From NCBI GenBank assembly GCA_031280155.1, contig JAITHD010000026.1:1-32114 (forward strand): a stretch of 32,114 nucleotides of DNA. The letters run 5' to 3'. This DNA is from Treponema sp. (GTDB lineage Bacteria > Spirochaetota > Spirochaetia > Treponematales > Breznakiellaceae). Positions within the stretch are counted from its first letter, which is position 1; each line of letters opens with the position of its first letter. The position numbers were made by a program, and so were the translations under genes. The notes beneath the pieces were generated by a model. That model had not been told where the DNA came from, did not search any database, and worked only from the letters and a program-made list of their open reading frames with translations. Below, piece after piece: positions 16,030 through 23,757 of the stretch.

Positions 16030-17730
16030 ATGAAAAAAATAGGCTTACTTGTTTTGGGTCTGATGCTATGCTCAGTGACGCTGTATGGAGAAGGGTCAAA
16101 AGATACTCGAAAAAAAACAACCAATACGCCCCAAGAGCCGGCGCCAGCTCAGACGGAACCGAGGGCGGTACAAAAAGAGCCAGGTCTCAACCAAGAAAAA
16201 AGCGCTGTTCCAAGTACAAGTAAAGCCGAAGAACCGGTTCACACGGCAAAACTTATGGTGCTGCCTTTTACCGGAATCAGTCGCGCTGAAGGAGAAAGCA
16301 TAGCTCTCATTCTGTCTAATATTCGGGAACTGCAGGATGCATATACTATCATACCCGGTTTTTTCGGTACCAATAGACTGAGTCTTGATCAAGAGATAAT
16401 ACGGTCAGGTTTGCTTGATACCGAGACCATAGCCGCAATAGGCAGACAGCAGAAAGCCGATATTGTCGTCACTGGACACATCAAGAGATTAGGAGAGCGT
16501 AACCTTATTATAATGAATATGGTTAAAGTAGAAAACTTTCAGCAAATAGCCGGAACTTACCGAGAATTCCAGCGTATACAGGAGATTCCGCTTCTTTTAT
16601 CAGGAATGGTCAAAAAAATGCTTGAACTCCGTCTAACAACAAGCGAACAGCCCCCAACGCTTGGTATCCTTCCTTTTACGTTGCCGAAGAACAGCGGCGC
16701 CGCTGAAGATATTGAAGTATTAGTACAATTATTGACCATAGAAATAGCGAATACAGGTACATATACGGTAATACCTCGAATATCCGGGGCTGAAGCCGCC
16801 CCATTAATTGCCCCTCAATGGGTGCTGACCGGAAAGGTAATGCAGATCGGAGAAAGCCTCAATTTGGCGCTTGCTCAGATACTCAATCCAGATACTCAGA
16901 GTATGCGTTCTGGAGGGGACCTAGAATACCGAGTCATTACCGACAGCCTCCAATTAATACCAGACCTGACCCGCCAGCTTACCGGCGTATATGCGGCAGC
17001 AAGGGCTATTTCTATACCGGAAAATATGGTATGGATTTCGGGAGGCGGTTTTCAAATGGGAAGCGCCGACGGTGAGACCGATGAATTACCAGTACATACA
17101 GTACAAGTAAGCGGTTTTTTTCTAGGCAAAACGCCGGTTACACAAAAAGAATACGAAGCCCTTATGGGAAGCAATCCAAGCAGACACAAAGGCGAAAATC
17201 TGCCGGTAGAAAATGTGAGCTGGTATGACGCGGTAGAATATTGTAATAAGTTGAGTATACTAGAAGGATTAAGTCCGGCATACAGCGGAAGCAACGATCA
17301 TATTGTCTGTAATTTTACGGTAAACGGATATCGACTGCCGACTGAAGCGGAATGGGAATACGCCGCTCGGGGGGGAAATAGAGATTCCCTGCGTTTTGAT
17401 TACGCCGGCGGAAATAATATAACTCCTTTGGGCTGGTTTAAGGACAACAGCGAAGGGCAAAGCCATGAAGTAGGAACAAAGCTCCCCAACAGTCTAGGTC
17501 TTTATGATATGTCCGGTAATGTTTGGGAGTGGTGTTGGGATTGGTATGGACCCTATCAAGCCGGAAATCAGGAAGATCCTACCGGTCCGGCTTCAGGCGC
17601 GGAACGGGTTAATCGCGGAGGAAGCTGGAACAGCGGAGGAGTACAGGCGCGTTCAACCTATCGGAGTCTTGGAAATCCCCGCAGCCGTTACCGGGATCTA
17701 GGCTTTAGAATTCTTCGTTCTGTTTTTTAG
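16030..17730 (+). CDS. Exported protein with TolB-like domains and a SUMF1 (FGE-fold) domain
   Basis: 566 residues. The first 20 form a signal peptide (MKKIGLLVLGLMLCSVTLYG). The cysteine at 14 lies in a poor lipobox, so a lipoprotein form is uncertain. A Lys/Pro/Gln/Thr-rich linker (about 22-72) follows. Two TolB N-terminal-like alpha/beta segments begin KLMVLPFTGIS and TLGILPFTLPKN. From about 331 to the end is a formylglycine-generating-enzyme fold: MVWISGGGFQMGS, RLPTEAEWEYAARGG, GLYDMSGNVWEWCWDWYG and GGSWNSGG...LGFRILR. The two copper-binding cysteines of true FGE, expected between GGSW and LGFR, are absent (serine, alanine or other residues instead). It is therefore unlikely to make formylglycine and more likely binds a ligand or peptidoglycan-associated partner. 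GAGG precedes the ATG. Confidence 0.85.
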   Translation: MKKIGLLVLGLMLCSVTLYGEGSKDTRKKTTNTPQEPAPAQTEPRAVQKEPGLNQEKSAVPSTSKAEEPVHTAKLMVLPFTGISRAEGESIALILSNIRELQDAYTIIPGFFGTNRLSLDQEIIRSGLLDTETIAAIGRQQKADIVVTGHIKRLGERNLIIMNMVKVENFQQIAGTYREFQRIQEIPLLLSGMVKKMLELRLTTSEQPPTLGILPFTLPKNSGAAEDIEVLVQLLTIEIANTGTYTVIPRISGAEAAPLIAPQWVLTGKVMQIGESLNLALAQILNPDTQSMRSGGDLEYRVITDSLQLIPDLTRQLTGVYAAARAISIPENMVWISGGGFQMGSADGETDELPVHTVQVSGFFLGKTPVTQKEYEALMGSNPSRHKGENLPVENVSWYDAVEYCNKLSILEGLSPAYSGSNDHIVCNFTVNGYRLPTEAEWEYAARGGNRDSLRFDYAGGNNITPLGWFKDNSEGQSHEVGTKLPNSLGLYDMSGNVWEWCWDWYGPYQAGNQEDPTGPASGAERVNRGGSWNSGGVQARSTYRSLGNPRSRYRDLGFRILRSVF

Positions 17731-17758
17731 ATTGATAAGCTGAAAAAAAAATCCTAAC

Positions 17759-17791
17759 TTGACAGGGCATAACTGAATGTGAGAATATAAT
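17759..17791 (+). promoter_or_regulatory. Promoter immediately before gatC
   Basis: TTGACA (17759-17764) is followed by TATAAT (17786-17791) at an over-long 21 bp, or by AGAATA (17782-17787) at 17 bp. Either way transcription would begin at or next to the gatC ATG (17795), consistent with the missing Shine-Dalgarno sequence. Confidence 0.45.
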
Positions 17792-17794
17792 TCC

Positions 17795-18127
17795 ATGAAA
17801 ATCGAAGATTTACAGGAAACCGTTCAGCTCGCTCATCTTACGATGAATGATCAAGAATTGGCTCAGGCTTTTCCTGCTTTTGAGGAGATGCTCGGTTTTT
17901 TTACCGCTATGCAAGCAGCCGACGAGGATGCCGAAGCGTTTCCCCCGGGAAATCTCAATGGAAACCCTATGGACCGGGACTCTCTCGCGGCGCTGACCGT
18001 TACCTCTCGCCATTTCCGTCAGGATAATCCAGATACTGATAATCTTTCCCAGAGCCTGAACGAAAATCTGCTTGATAATGCGGGTGAACGAGACGGCAAT
18101 TTTGTAGTAGTCCCTAATGTTCTGTAA
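17795..18127 (+). CDS. gatC: Asp/Glu-tRNA amidotransferase subunit C
   Basis: 110 residues, the usual small GatC size. GatC wraps around GatA and GatB and stabilises the complex that converts Glu-tRNA(Gln) or Asp-tRNA(Asn) to the amide form. The N-terminal helix MKIEDLQETVQLAHLTMNDQE and the later pattern FTAMQAADEDAE...RDSLAAL match the family, although the LR[x]D motif is altered. Its partner gatA begins 23 bp downstream. No Shine-Dalgarno sequence precedes the ATG, and a promoter ends directly at it. GatB is not encoded in this window. Confidence 0.82.
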   Translation: MKIEDLQETVQLAHLTMNDQELAQAFPAFEEMLGFFTAMQAADEDAEAFPPGNLNGNPMDRDSLAALTVTSRHFRQDNPDTDNLSQSLNENLLDNAGERDGNFVVVPNVL

Positions 18128-18150
18128 GAATATTCTATTAGGAAGGAAAT

Positions 18151-19614
18151 ATGTCGTTTACATTGCCGGAAGGCTTTTTATCGTATTTTACCGCTTGGGA
18201 AGAAAAAATCGGCGCTTTTATTGAGTTCCAAACCGAGCCGGTTTCATTTGTTACGGATACGGACGCGGGTATTTCCGCGGTCAAAGGGCTTCCTTTTGGC
18301 GTGAAAGATAATATCGCGGTCAAAGGTTTTTCTCTAAGCTGCGGTTCAAAACTGCTTGAAGGGTTTCGCACTCCCTATACCGCAACGGCGGTACGGAAAC
18401 TGGAAGCCGCCGGCGCATACGTTGTGGGTAAGACTAATCTTGACGAATTCGGTATGGGATCTTCCACAGATAATTCAGGAATCAAGCGGACGAATAATCC
18501 TTGGGATACGGATCGAGTTGCTGGAGGGTCTTCCGGCGGGTCTGCAGCGGCAGTGGCAGCGGGGTTAGTCCCCTTTGCGCTGGGTTCCGATACAGGCGGA
18601 TCTGTCAGGCAGCCTGCGGCGTTCTGCGGAGTCGTAGGACTTAAACCTACTTACGGCGCGGTTTCCCGGTTCGGCTTGGTTGCGTACGCCTCCAGTCTTG
18701 AAAGTATCGGCGTGCTTGCGGATTCTACCGCTCGATGCCGGCGGGTTTTCTCGATTATTCAGGGCAAAGATCCAATGGATCAAACCTCCCAACACGCGCC
18801 GTCCCTTTACGACCGGACCGATACGGCTGGACCCAAAACTATCGGAGTCTTGTCTGCTGAAACCATAGCCAAAACTATCGGCGGCTCTGGGGGCGCTTTG
18901 GAAACCGCTGTTCAAGCCGCTACGTTAGAGCCGGAAGTGCGGCGAGGCTTTGATTTAGCCAAGAGCCGCCTCGCCGCATTGGGGCATACCTTGATTGATG
19001 TAGAAATTCCAAGCCTGAAATACGGAGTGCCTGCGTACTACACTATTGCCGCTGCGGAAGCCAGTGCGAATCTTGCGCGGTTTGACAGCATCCGTTACGG
19101 CAAGCGTCCGGACTGGGCGGAAAATCATGACGAATTAATTGATAAAGCCAGAGACGCCGGGTTCGGCGCTGAGGTAAAACTCAGGATTCTACTGGGTACT
19201 TTCGTACTTCGTTCAGGGTTTCAGGATCGATTTTATCTGCGGGCCCAACGTATCCGCACAAGCATCCGCCAAAGCTTTGAAGCCCTCTTGGGAACTTCAG
19301 CTTCCAACGCAAAGCCGGTTTGCGACGCTGTTCTTATGCCGGTTTTCCCGACCAGAGCTTTTGGTCGGGGTTCAACCGGGATCTCTCCCTTTGCCCAAAA
19401 AGCCGCAGACCTCTACACCTGCTGCGCTAATCTTGCGGGGCTTCCAGCATTAGCCTTTCCAGTGTGCGTTGAAGAGGGGCTGCCGGTAGGAGTACAGGTA
19501 TTAGGTCCTGCATTTGGGGAAGCTGTTTTGCTGGATATAGTCGAATCTTACGAACAAGCCTATCCATTTCAGCACCCTGGGGAGTATCAATCTTTTTGGA
19601 AGCAGGCGGAATAG
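18151..19614 (+). CDS. gatA: Asp/Glu-tRNA amidotransferase subunit A
   Basis: 487 residues, full length for this amidase-signature enzyme, which releases ammonia from glutamine and channels it to GatB. The Ser-cisSer-Lys triad is intact with family spacing: K52 (GVKDNI), S127 (GGSSGGS) and nucleophile S151 (DTGGSVR). Further typical text is GLKPTYGAVSRFGLVAYASS and the C-terminal NLAGLPALAFPV. AGGAAGG precedes the ATG. It forms a two-gene operon with gatC. The stop is only 8 bp from the stop of the convergent hydratase beta gene, leaving no room for a separate terminator. Separation of gatB from gatCA is seen in many bacteria, so the absence here is not a defect. Confidence 0.94.
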   Translation: MSFTLPEGFLSYFTAWEEKIGAFIEFQTEPVSFVTDTDAGISAVKGLPFGVKDNIAVKGFSLSCGSKLLEGFRTPYTATAVRKLEAAGAYVVGKTNLDEFGMGSSTDNSGIKRTNNPWDTDRVAGGSSGGSAAAVAAGLVPFALGSDTGGSVRQPAAFCGVVGLKPTYGAVSRFGLVAYASSLESIGVLADSTARCRRVFSIIQGKDPMDQTSQHAPSLYDRTDTAGPKTIGVLSAETIAKTIGGSGGALETAVQAATLEPEVRRGFDLAKSRLAALGHTLIDVEIPSLKYGVPAYYTIAAAEASANLARFDSIRYGKRPDWAENHDELIDKARDAGFGAEVKLRILLGTFVLRSGFQDRFYLRAQRIRTSIRQSFEALLGTSASNAKPVCDAVLMPVFPTRAFGRGSTGISPFAQKAADLYTCCANLAGLPALAFPVCVEEGLPVGVQVLGPAFGEAVLLDIVESYEQAYPFQHPGEYQSFWKQAE

Positions 19615-19622
19615 TTCAACCT

Positions 19623-20183
19623 TCATGGCTTGCCTCTTGTCAAATAGTCCTCTCGACCGGTCACATATAGATTGGCGCCGTTACGGTCGATGATCGCTAC
19701 TGTGGGAAAATTCGTCACAGTGAGCCGTCGAACCGCTTCAGTGCCAAGGTCTTCAAAGGCGATGATTTCGGCGGCTTTGATACAGTCCGATAGAAGCGCT
19801 CCGGCGCCGCCGATAGCGCCTAAGTAAATAGCGCCGGCTTGTTTCATAGCCCTTACTACTTCAGCGGAACGTTTTCCCTTGCCAATCATCCCTCGAAGTC
19901 CTGCGTTGAGGAGTTTGGGAGTGTAAGCGTCCATGCGATAACTCGTCGTAGGTCCTGCGGAACCGATAATCTGTCCCGGCGCTGCCGGGGTAGGACCCAC
20001 ATAATACAAAACCGCGTCTTCGACTGGAAACGGCAGGGCTTTGCCTGCGTCCAGTAATTCGACAAGCCGCTTATGAGCGGCGTCTCTGGCGGTGTAGAGA
20101 ACGCCGTTTAGATAAACCGTATCTCCCGCAGCAATAGCCGAGGCTTTTTCCCTCGTTAAGGGCAGCGTAATATGATGTTCCAT
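19623..20183 (-). CDS. Class I fumarase-type hydratase, beta subunit (probable mesaconase subunit)
   Basis: 186 residues, the small C-terminal subunit of two-subunit iron-sulphur hydratases (fumarase, tartrate dehydratase, mesaconase). Conserved parts are TYRM-type substrate loop GPTTSYRMDAYTP, the GMIGKGKRS phosphate/carboxylate-binding turn, and GAIGGAGALLSDCI. Its ATG overlaps the alpha stop as ATGA, so the subunits are made in equal amounts. It is the last gene of the nine-gene methylaspartate operon. Class I fumarases can hydrate mesaconate, and in the methylaspartate route this step gives citramalate, so mesaconate hydratase is the favoured reading. Fumarase in central metabolism is the alternative. 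Confidence 0.87.
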   Translation of the reverse strand: MEHHITLPLTREKASAIAAGDTVYLNGVLYTARDAAHKRLVELLDAGKALPFPVEDAVLYYVGPTPAAPGQIIGSAGPTTSYRMDAYTPKLLNAGLRGMIGKGKRSAEVVRAMKQAGAIYLGAIGGAGALLSDCIKAAEIIAFEDLGTEAVRRLTVTNFPTVAIIDRNGANLYVTGREDYLTRGKP

Positions 20184-21022
20184 CAGAGAATCTCCATAGC
20201 GTGACGGGCAACATGACAGTTAATATTTACCGCGCAGGGAAGTCCCGCAATGTGAGTAGGCATAGTTTCTACCCCAACCCGCAAAGCGGTAATACCGCCG
20301 CCGAAACCTTGAGGACCAATCCCAAGGGCGTTAATGCGATTAAGAAGTTTTTTTTCAAGTTCTTCATAAAAAGGCTTAGGATTCGGCGCATCCAGCGGAC
20401 GCAGAAGCGCTTTTTTGGCAAGAAGCGCAACTTTGTCAAAGGTGCCGCCAATGCCGACGCCAACCACAATAGGCGGACACGGGTTAGGTCCTGCGGCTTC
20501 CACAACTGAAACCACAAAATCCATAACTCCTTCAATACCGTCAGAAGGGCGGAGCATTTTAATCTGACTCATGTTTTCACTGCCAAATCCTTTAGGCGCT
20601 ACTGTGATATGCAGACGGTCTCCTTCAATAAAATCAATATAAACCATAGCCGGCGTGTTATCCCCGGTATTGACCCGATTCAGGGGATCCCCCACTACTG
20701 AGGTACGGAGACAGCCTTCCCGGTAGCCCTGCCTCACGCCTTCGTCGATTGCAGCATAGATATCCCCGGTAATATGGAGGTCCTGACCGATTTCAACAAA
20801 CACACAAGCCATTCCAGTATCCTGACAAATAGGAACGCGCCGGGTTTCTGCAAGCTCAAAATTGGCGATAATCTTATCCAGTACATCTTGCGCTATATGC
20901 CACGTTTCTGTTGTTCGGGCGTTGCGAATACAAGCCTGCACGTCAGAGGGCAGATTCCGGTTCGCCTCGATGCACAGCCGCTTCACCGCATCAATAATGC
21001 GCTCTGTTTCAATGATTCGCAT
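20183..21022 (-). CDS. Class I fumarase-type hydratase, alpha subunit (probable mesaconase subunit)
   Basis: 279 residues, the iron-sulphur subunit. Candidate [4Fe-4S] ligands are C66 (PICQDTG), C182 (GPNPCPP) and C269 (NINCHVARH); C263 is close by. The conserved run PPIVVGVGIGGTFDKVALLAKKA is complete. The product adds water across the double bond of fumarate or, in this operon, most likely mesaconate. GAGGAG lies seven bases before the ATG. A strong hairpin (21041-21083) separates it from the preceding ATPase gene, so it may also be made from a processed transcript. The cluster would be oxygen-sensitive, fitting an anaerobe. Confidence 0.9.
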   Translation of the reverse strand: MRIIETERIIDAVKRLCIEANRNLPSDVQACIRNARTTETWHIAQDVLDKIIANFELAETRRVPICQDTGMACVFVEIGQDLHITGDIYAAIDEGVRQGYREGCLRTSVVGDPLNRVNTGDNTPAMVYIDFIEGDRLHITVAPKGFGSENMSQIKMLRPSDGIEGVMDFVVSVVEAAGPNPCPPIVVGVGIGGTFDKVALLAKKALLRPLDAPNPKPFYEELEKKLLNRINALGIGPQGFGGGITALRVGVETMPTHIAGLPCAVNINCHVARHAMEIL

Positions 21023-21040
21023 TAGCTACTCCTCAACTTG

Positions 21041-21083
21041 ATAACCGATACCGAACAAGTCCCAGCCGTTCAGTATCGGTTAT
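21041..21083 (-). promoter_or_regulatory. Strong intercistronic hairpin without a T-run
   Basis: ATAACCGATAC (21041-21051) and GTATCGGTTAT (21073-21083) are perfect reverse complements. After one mismatch, GAAC/GTTC extends the stem by four pairs over an 11-nt loop. Neither strand has a following T-run. It sits between the ATPase stop and the hydratase alpha ribosome site, suggesting an RNA processing or stability element. Confidence 0.6.
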
Positions 21084-21094
21084 CCCTGTACCTA

Positions 21095-22036
21095 TTATCC
21101 TATCTTGTTCAGATCGCTCAACTTCTGAGACCCTGCTTCTCCAACAGTTCCCACCAAGAGATATCTGCCGGTACTAGGTTCAGTAAGGTATTCTTTATTC
21201 AAGATAAAGTGTTTGATTTCACCGGCGCTGCGGACATGCATCCGGGGACCGTGACAAAGCCAAAGCTCTTCTCCAATACGGATATGCAGTTCATCATGAA
21301 AAGAAATAGAAATATCCGCTTTGATGAGATCATTCACATCCTGCTCTATAACGTCGAGACTTACTGCTAATTCAGGCTTTTTCTGGAAGCTGAAGATAAA
21401 ACCATGACGGACGTCAGAATGTTGGAACCCCTCAGTCAGACCATACTTACGCATCACATATTCGCAGAGGTCTTCAGCGCTGTGTATCATCCGACGGAAA
21501 GGCATGGACTTAAACACAATCTCAGCGATATCCGCCGGCTCAGGTCCAAAGAGGGTAGGTCTGGTGATGATCACTTCTTCGCCAATACCGATGAGAAGAT
21601 CAGCGTTTTGGTTCAGCAAAGGATAGATAAGATCAAAATGCTCTACAATGACCCGCTTGCCCCTAGCAACCGCTTTAAGTATCGCTTCAGCAAGTTCATG
21701 CCTCTGGGTAAAAGCGCCCTCAAAGTGAATATCCAGATGATATGTATGAGCGCTGTAAAAACTCGTGTCTTCCTCGTCTGTATCCAGCACTTCCAGCAAG
21801 GGCAGAGGACGGATATTTACCCCGTCGTCGTCATTTGTCAGCTCCAGTCCGGGAAACATGCCTTTGATCAGCATACTTTTCCCAGAACCGGCTTGTCCTA
21901 TGATGCCGATGAGTTTATCGAAGGGGCTTAAATACTGCTGGGCGATTTGCATCCCCAATTCCGCCATCCGCTCAAAACCCCGAGGAGCAAAAAATACTGA
22001 ATAAAGATGGCTTTTTTGCATCCGGTCTGAAAACAT
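21095..22036 (-). CDS. P-loop ATPase with an AlaRS second-additional-domain-like tail
   Basis: 313 residues. A clear Walker A motif is GQAGSGKS at 47-54 (K53), and the body resembles a small nucleotide-binding domain with REHFDLIYPLL-like strands (VIVEHFDLIYPLL, possible Walker B). The C-terminal third contains CHGPRMHVRSAGEI (261-274), which resembles the zinc-binding tail of the AlaRS second additional domain, where C and H residues bind metal. Proteins annotated this way occur beside methylaspartate genes in other anaerobes, as far as I recall; no function is established. It lies 11 bp after DUF4387 in the same operon. Possible roles are a metallochaperone, an activator, or a cofactor-loading ATPase. 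These are guesses. Confidence 0.7.
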   Translation of the reverse strand: MFSDRMQKSHLYSVFFAPRGFERMAELGMQIAQQYLSPFDKLIGIIGQAGSGKSMLIKGMFPGLELTNDDDGVNIRPLPLLEVLDTDEEDTSFYSAHTYHLDIHFEGAFTQRHELAEAILKAVARGKRVIVEHFDLIYPLLNQNADLLIGIGEEVIITRPTLFGPEPADIAEIVFKSMPFRRMIHSAEDLCEYVMRKYGLTEGFQHSDVRHGFIFSFQKKPELAVSLDVIEQDVNDLIKADISISFHDELHIRIGEELWLCHGPRMHVRSAGEIKHFILNKEYLTEPSTGRYLLVGTVGEAGSQKLSDLNKIG

Positions 22037-22047
22037 AGCCTTAACCC

Positions 22048-22365
22048 TTACAGATCAAAAGCTAAGTCTAGGAACGGACCGTGCTGCTGGGCCCCATATA
22101 CATCGGTTTCTCCCGGATCCCCGGAACAGATAGGGCGCTTGATGGTCACTTTAATAGCCTTAGCCGGATCAAACTCGATAATATTGATTATCTCCGCAGG
22201 GGTGATTTTATACAAATCACATACCAGCTTTTCATTGATCACTTTGGCGGCGCAGACCTTTTTATACCAGTCAAAGCTGGAAAACATAAGATCCACCGTA
22301 AGCTCATAAGGTCCGGAGTTTTTACTTCGGATGATATCGGTAATATCCGCAAGTTTTATTTTCAT
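22048..22365 (-). CDS. DUF4387 domain protein
   Basis: 105 residues, the whole length of a DUF4387 domain. It opens KLADITDIIRSKNSGPYELT and contains TIKRPICSGDPGETDVYGAQ near the C-terminus, wording I associate with this family. It has no membrane segment. The family usually accompanies AtuA/DUF1446 proteins, either as a neighbour or fused, and here it follows the AtuA-like gene by 13 bp. The pairing suggests a two-subunit enzyme. AAGGAG precedes the ATG. No reaction is established. Confidence 0.8.
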   Translation of the reverse strand: MKIKLADITDIIRSKNSGPYELTVDLMFSSFDWYKKVCAAKVINEKLVCDLYKITPAEIINIIEFDPAKAIKVTIKRPICSGDPGETDVYGAQQHGPFLDLAFDL

Positions 22366-22378
22366 ACAGAAAGACTCC

Positions 22379-23746
22379 TTATATCGTAATCATTTCCCTT
22401 GGGAACAGAGCCGCAGGATTCTCAGTTGCCAGAAGATGGTAAACACTGAACACATAGACTTCTCCCGCATGGAAATCGCTGGGAGAGTAAGGGAACGCAA
22501 GGTTTCCCGCAGTGGAACGGCGCCCTTCATAGCCGTAATGAAGCATCGTAGACCGAGCAAAAGCACAGATAGTATCCGCCTGTTTCTGGGTCGGCGCGAT
22601 AGCCTCAATTACAATGCCCAGCTCGTGTACCCCAGCGGTACTGGGATTAGGTTCAAGATTTGCCATTACCCCGTCTCGTCCGTAAATATTAAACCGCAGA
22701 CGGTAATTTTCCAGTTTTCCCTTGAAATTGTCCGCCACCCGTTCTTCCACGCCGCTGGTGATGGAATCAATCTTGGAAATCATAATTGGGTCCCGGCAGC
22801 CGGCAATAGAAACCGTACGGAAACCAATGGGTTTTGCGCCTTCAAGTTTTACGGTATTGACATTTCCGGTCACGAATTTGGTTCCATAAACCTTGACGGT
22901 GTTTTCGCTTTCCTGCTCAAAACGGCAGTTATGAAGATCAAGACTCCCTCCGGGACCAGGCAGAATGTAGGGGTTTGTTTTTTCATAAAGCGTATGAGCC
23001 GCCACCGAAAGGGTTGTGCATTTTCGGATCGGATTGAGGGGTTCTACCCGGAAATAATCCTCCCCGATATAGCCGAACATACAATCCGAACCGCTTCCGG
23101 GAGCCGCGCAAATCGAAGCGCATTCAAGAATCTTTCCCAGATGAAGGGATAAAGCCCGATCATACCCCTGCTTGATAGGAAGAGCCGCAAAACAAACCGG
23201 ATCGTAAGTTCTGCCTGCCAGAATAACGTCAACCCCTTCGTCTAAAGCGGCAATAAAAGGCTCAAGCCCCATTTGGGCGACAATATGGGTACTGGCATCG
23301 ATTTCAGACTCAGTCAAAGGAGGCGCTGGTTCTAGGGGCGTGATCTTTCCCTGATGAAAGGCGTCTTTGATAAAATTCTTATCCAGTTCAGCATGGATCA
23401 CGGACATTTTAAAATGAAGATTATTTTCCCTAGCGATTTCTTGGATTATGTCCTTACACCAAGCTAAATGAGGTTCAGCGCCGGAACCGCCGGCGGTTCC
23501 AATCACGACTGGAATCTTATTGGATATTCCCGCCTTGAGCATAATTTCCAAGTCCCGTTTAACCGCCCCGGGATCGGTAAAGGAAATCCCTGCCCCCAAG
23601 TAGTATGGTCCAGGGTCAGTAGACCCTGCATCCACCGCAATCAGGTGGGGCTTCCGAGCCATGCCTGCTTCAAAAGAAGCCGCCGGAAACCCGTAGCCTA
23701 AAATTGCGGTAGTTGAAAGGATGCGGAATTCTTCTTTGTTTGCCAT
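22379..23746 (-). CDS. AtuA-like (DUF1446) protein, role in glutamate fermentation unknown
   Basis: 455 residues of the acyclic-terpene-utilisation AtuA/DUF1446 family. The N-terminal ILGYGFPAASFEAGM and DAGSTDPGPYYLGAG stretches and the middle GVDVILAGRTYDPVCFAALP are characteristic. The family name comes from a Pseudomonas gene for citronellol/geraniol breakdown, where AtuA's reaction is not defined. Terpene use makes little sense here because the gene lies 11 bp after methylaspartate ammonia-lyase in the glutamate operon. With DUF4387 it may act on mesaconate, citramalate or an activated form of these. GGAG precedes the ATG. No catalytic residues can be assigned. Confidence 0.82.
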   Translation of the reverse strand: MANKEEFRILSTTAILGYGFPAASFEAGMARKPHLIAVDAGSTDPGPYYLGAGISFTDPGAVKRDLEIMLKAGISNKIPVVIGTAGGSGAEPHLAWCKDIIQEIARENNLHFKMSVIHAELDKNFIKDAFHQGKITPLEPAPPLTESEIDASTHIVAQMGLEPFIAALDEGVDVILAGRTYDPVCFAALPIKQGYDRALSLHLGKILECASICAAPGSGSDCMFGYIGEDYFRVEPLNPIRKCTTLSVAAHTLYEKTNPYILPGPGGSLDLHNCRFEQESENTVKVYGTKFVTGNVNTVKLEGAKPIGFRTVSIAGCRDPIMISKIDSITSGVEERVADNFKGKLENYRLRFNIYGRDGVMANLEPNPSTAGVHELGIVIEAIAPTQKQADTICAFARSTMLHYGYEGRRSTAGNLAFPYSPSDFHAGEVYVFSVYHLLATENPAALFPREMITI

Positions 23747-23757
23747 ATTCCTAACTC

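Noticed and set aside
22331-23152. Plus-strand open frame of about 273 codons opposite the AtuA-like gene
   Set aside because: Shadow of the conserved AtuA-like and DUF4387 genes; composition is basic and repetitive in the way antisense frames are.
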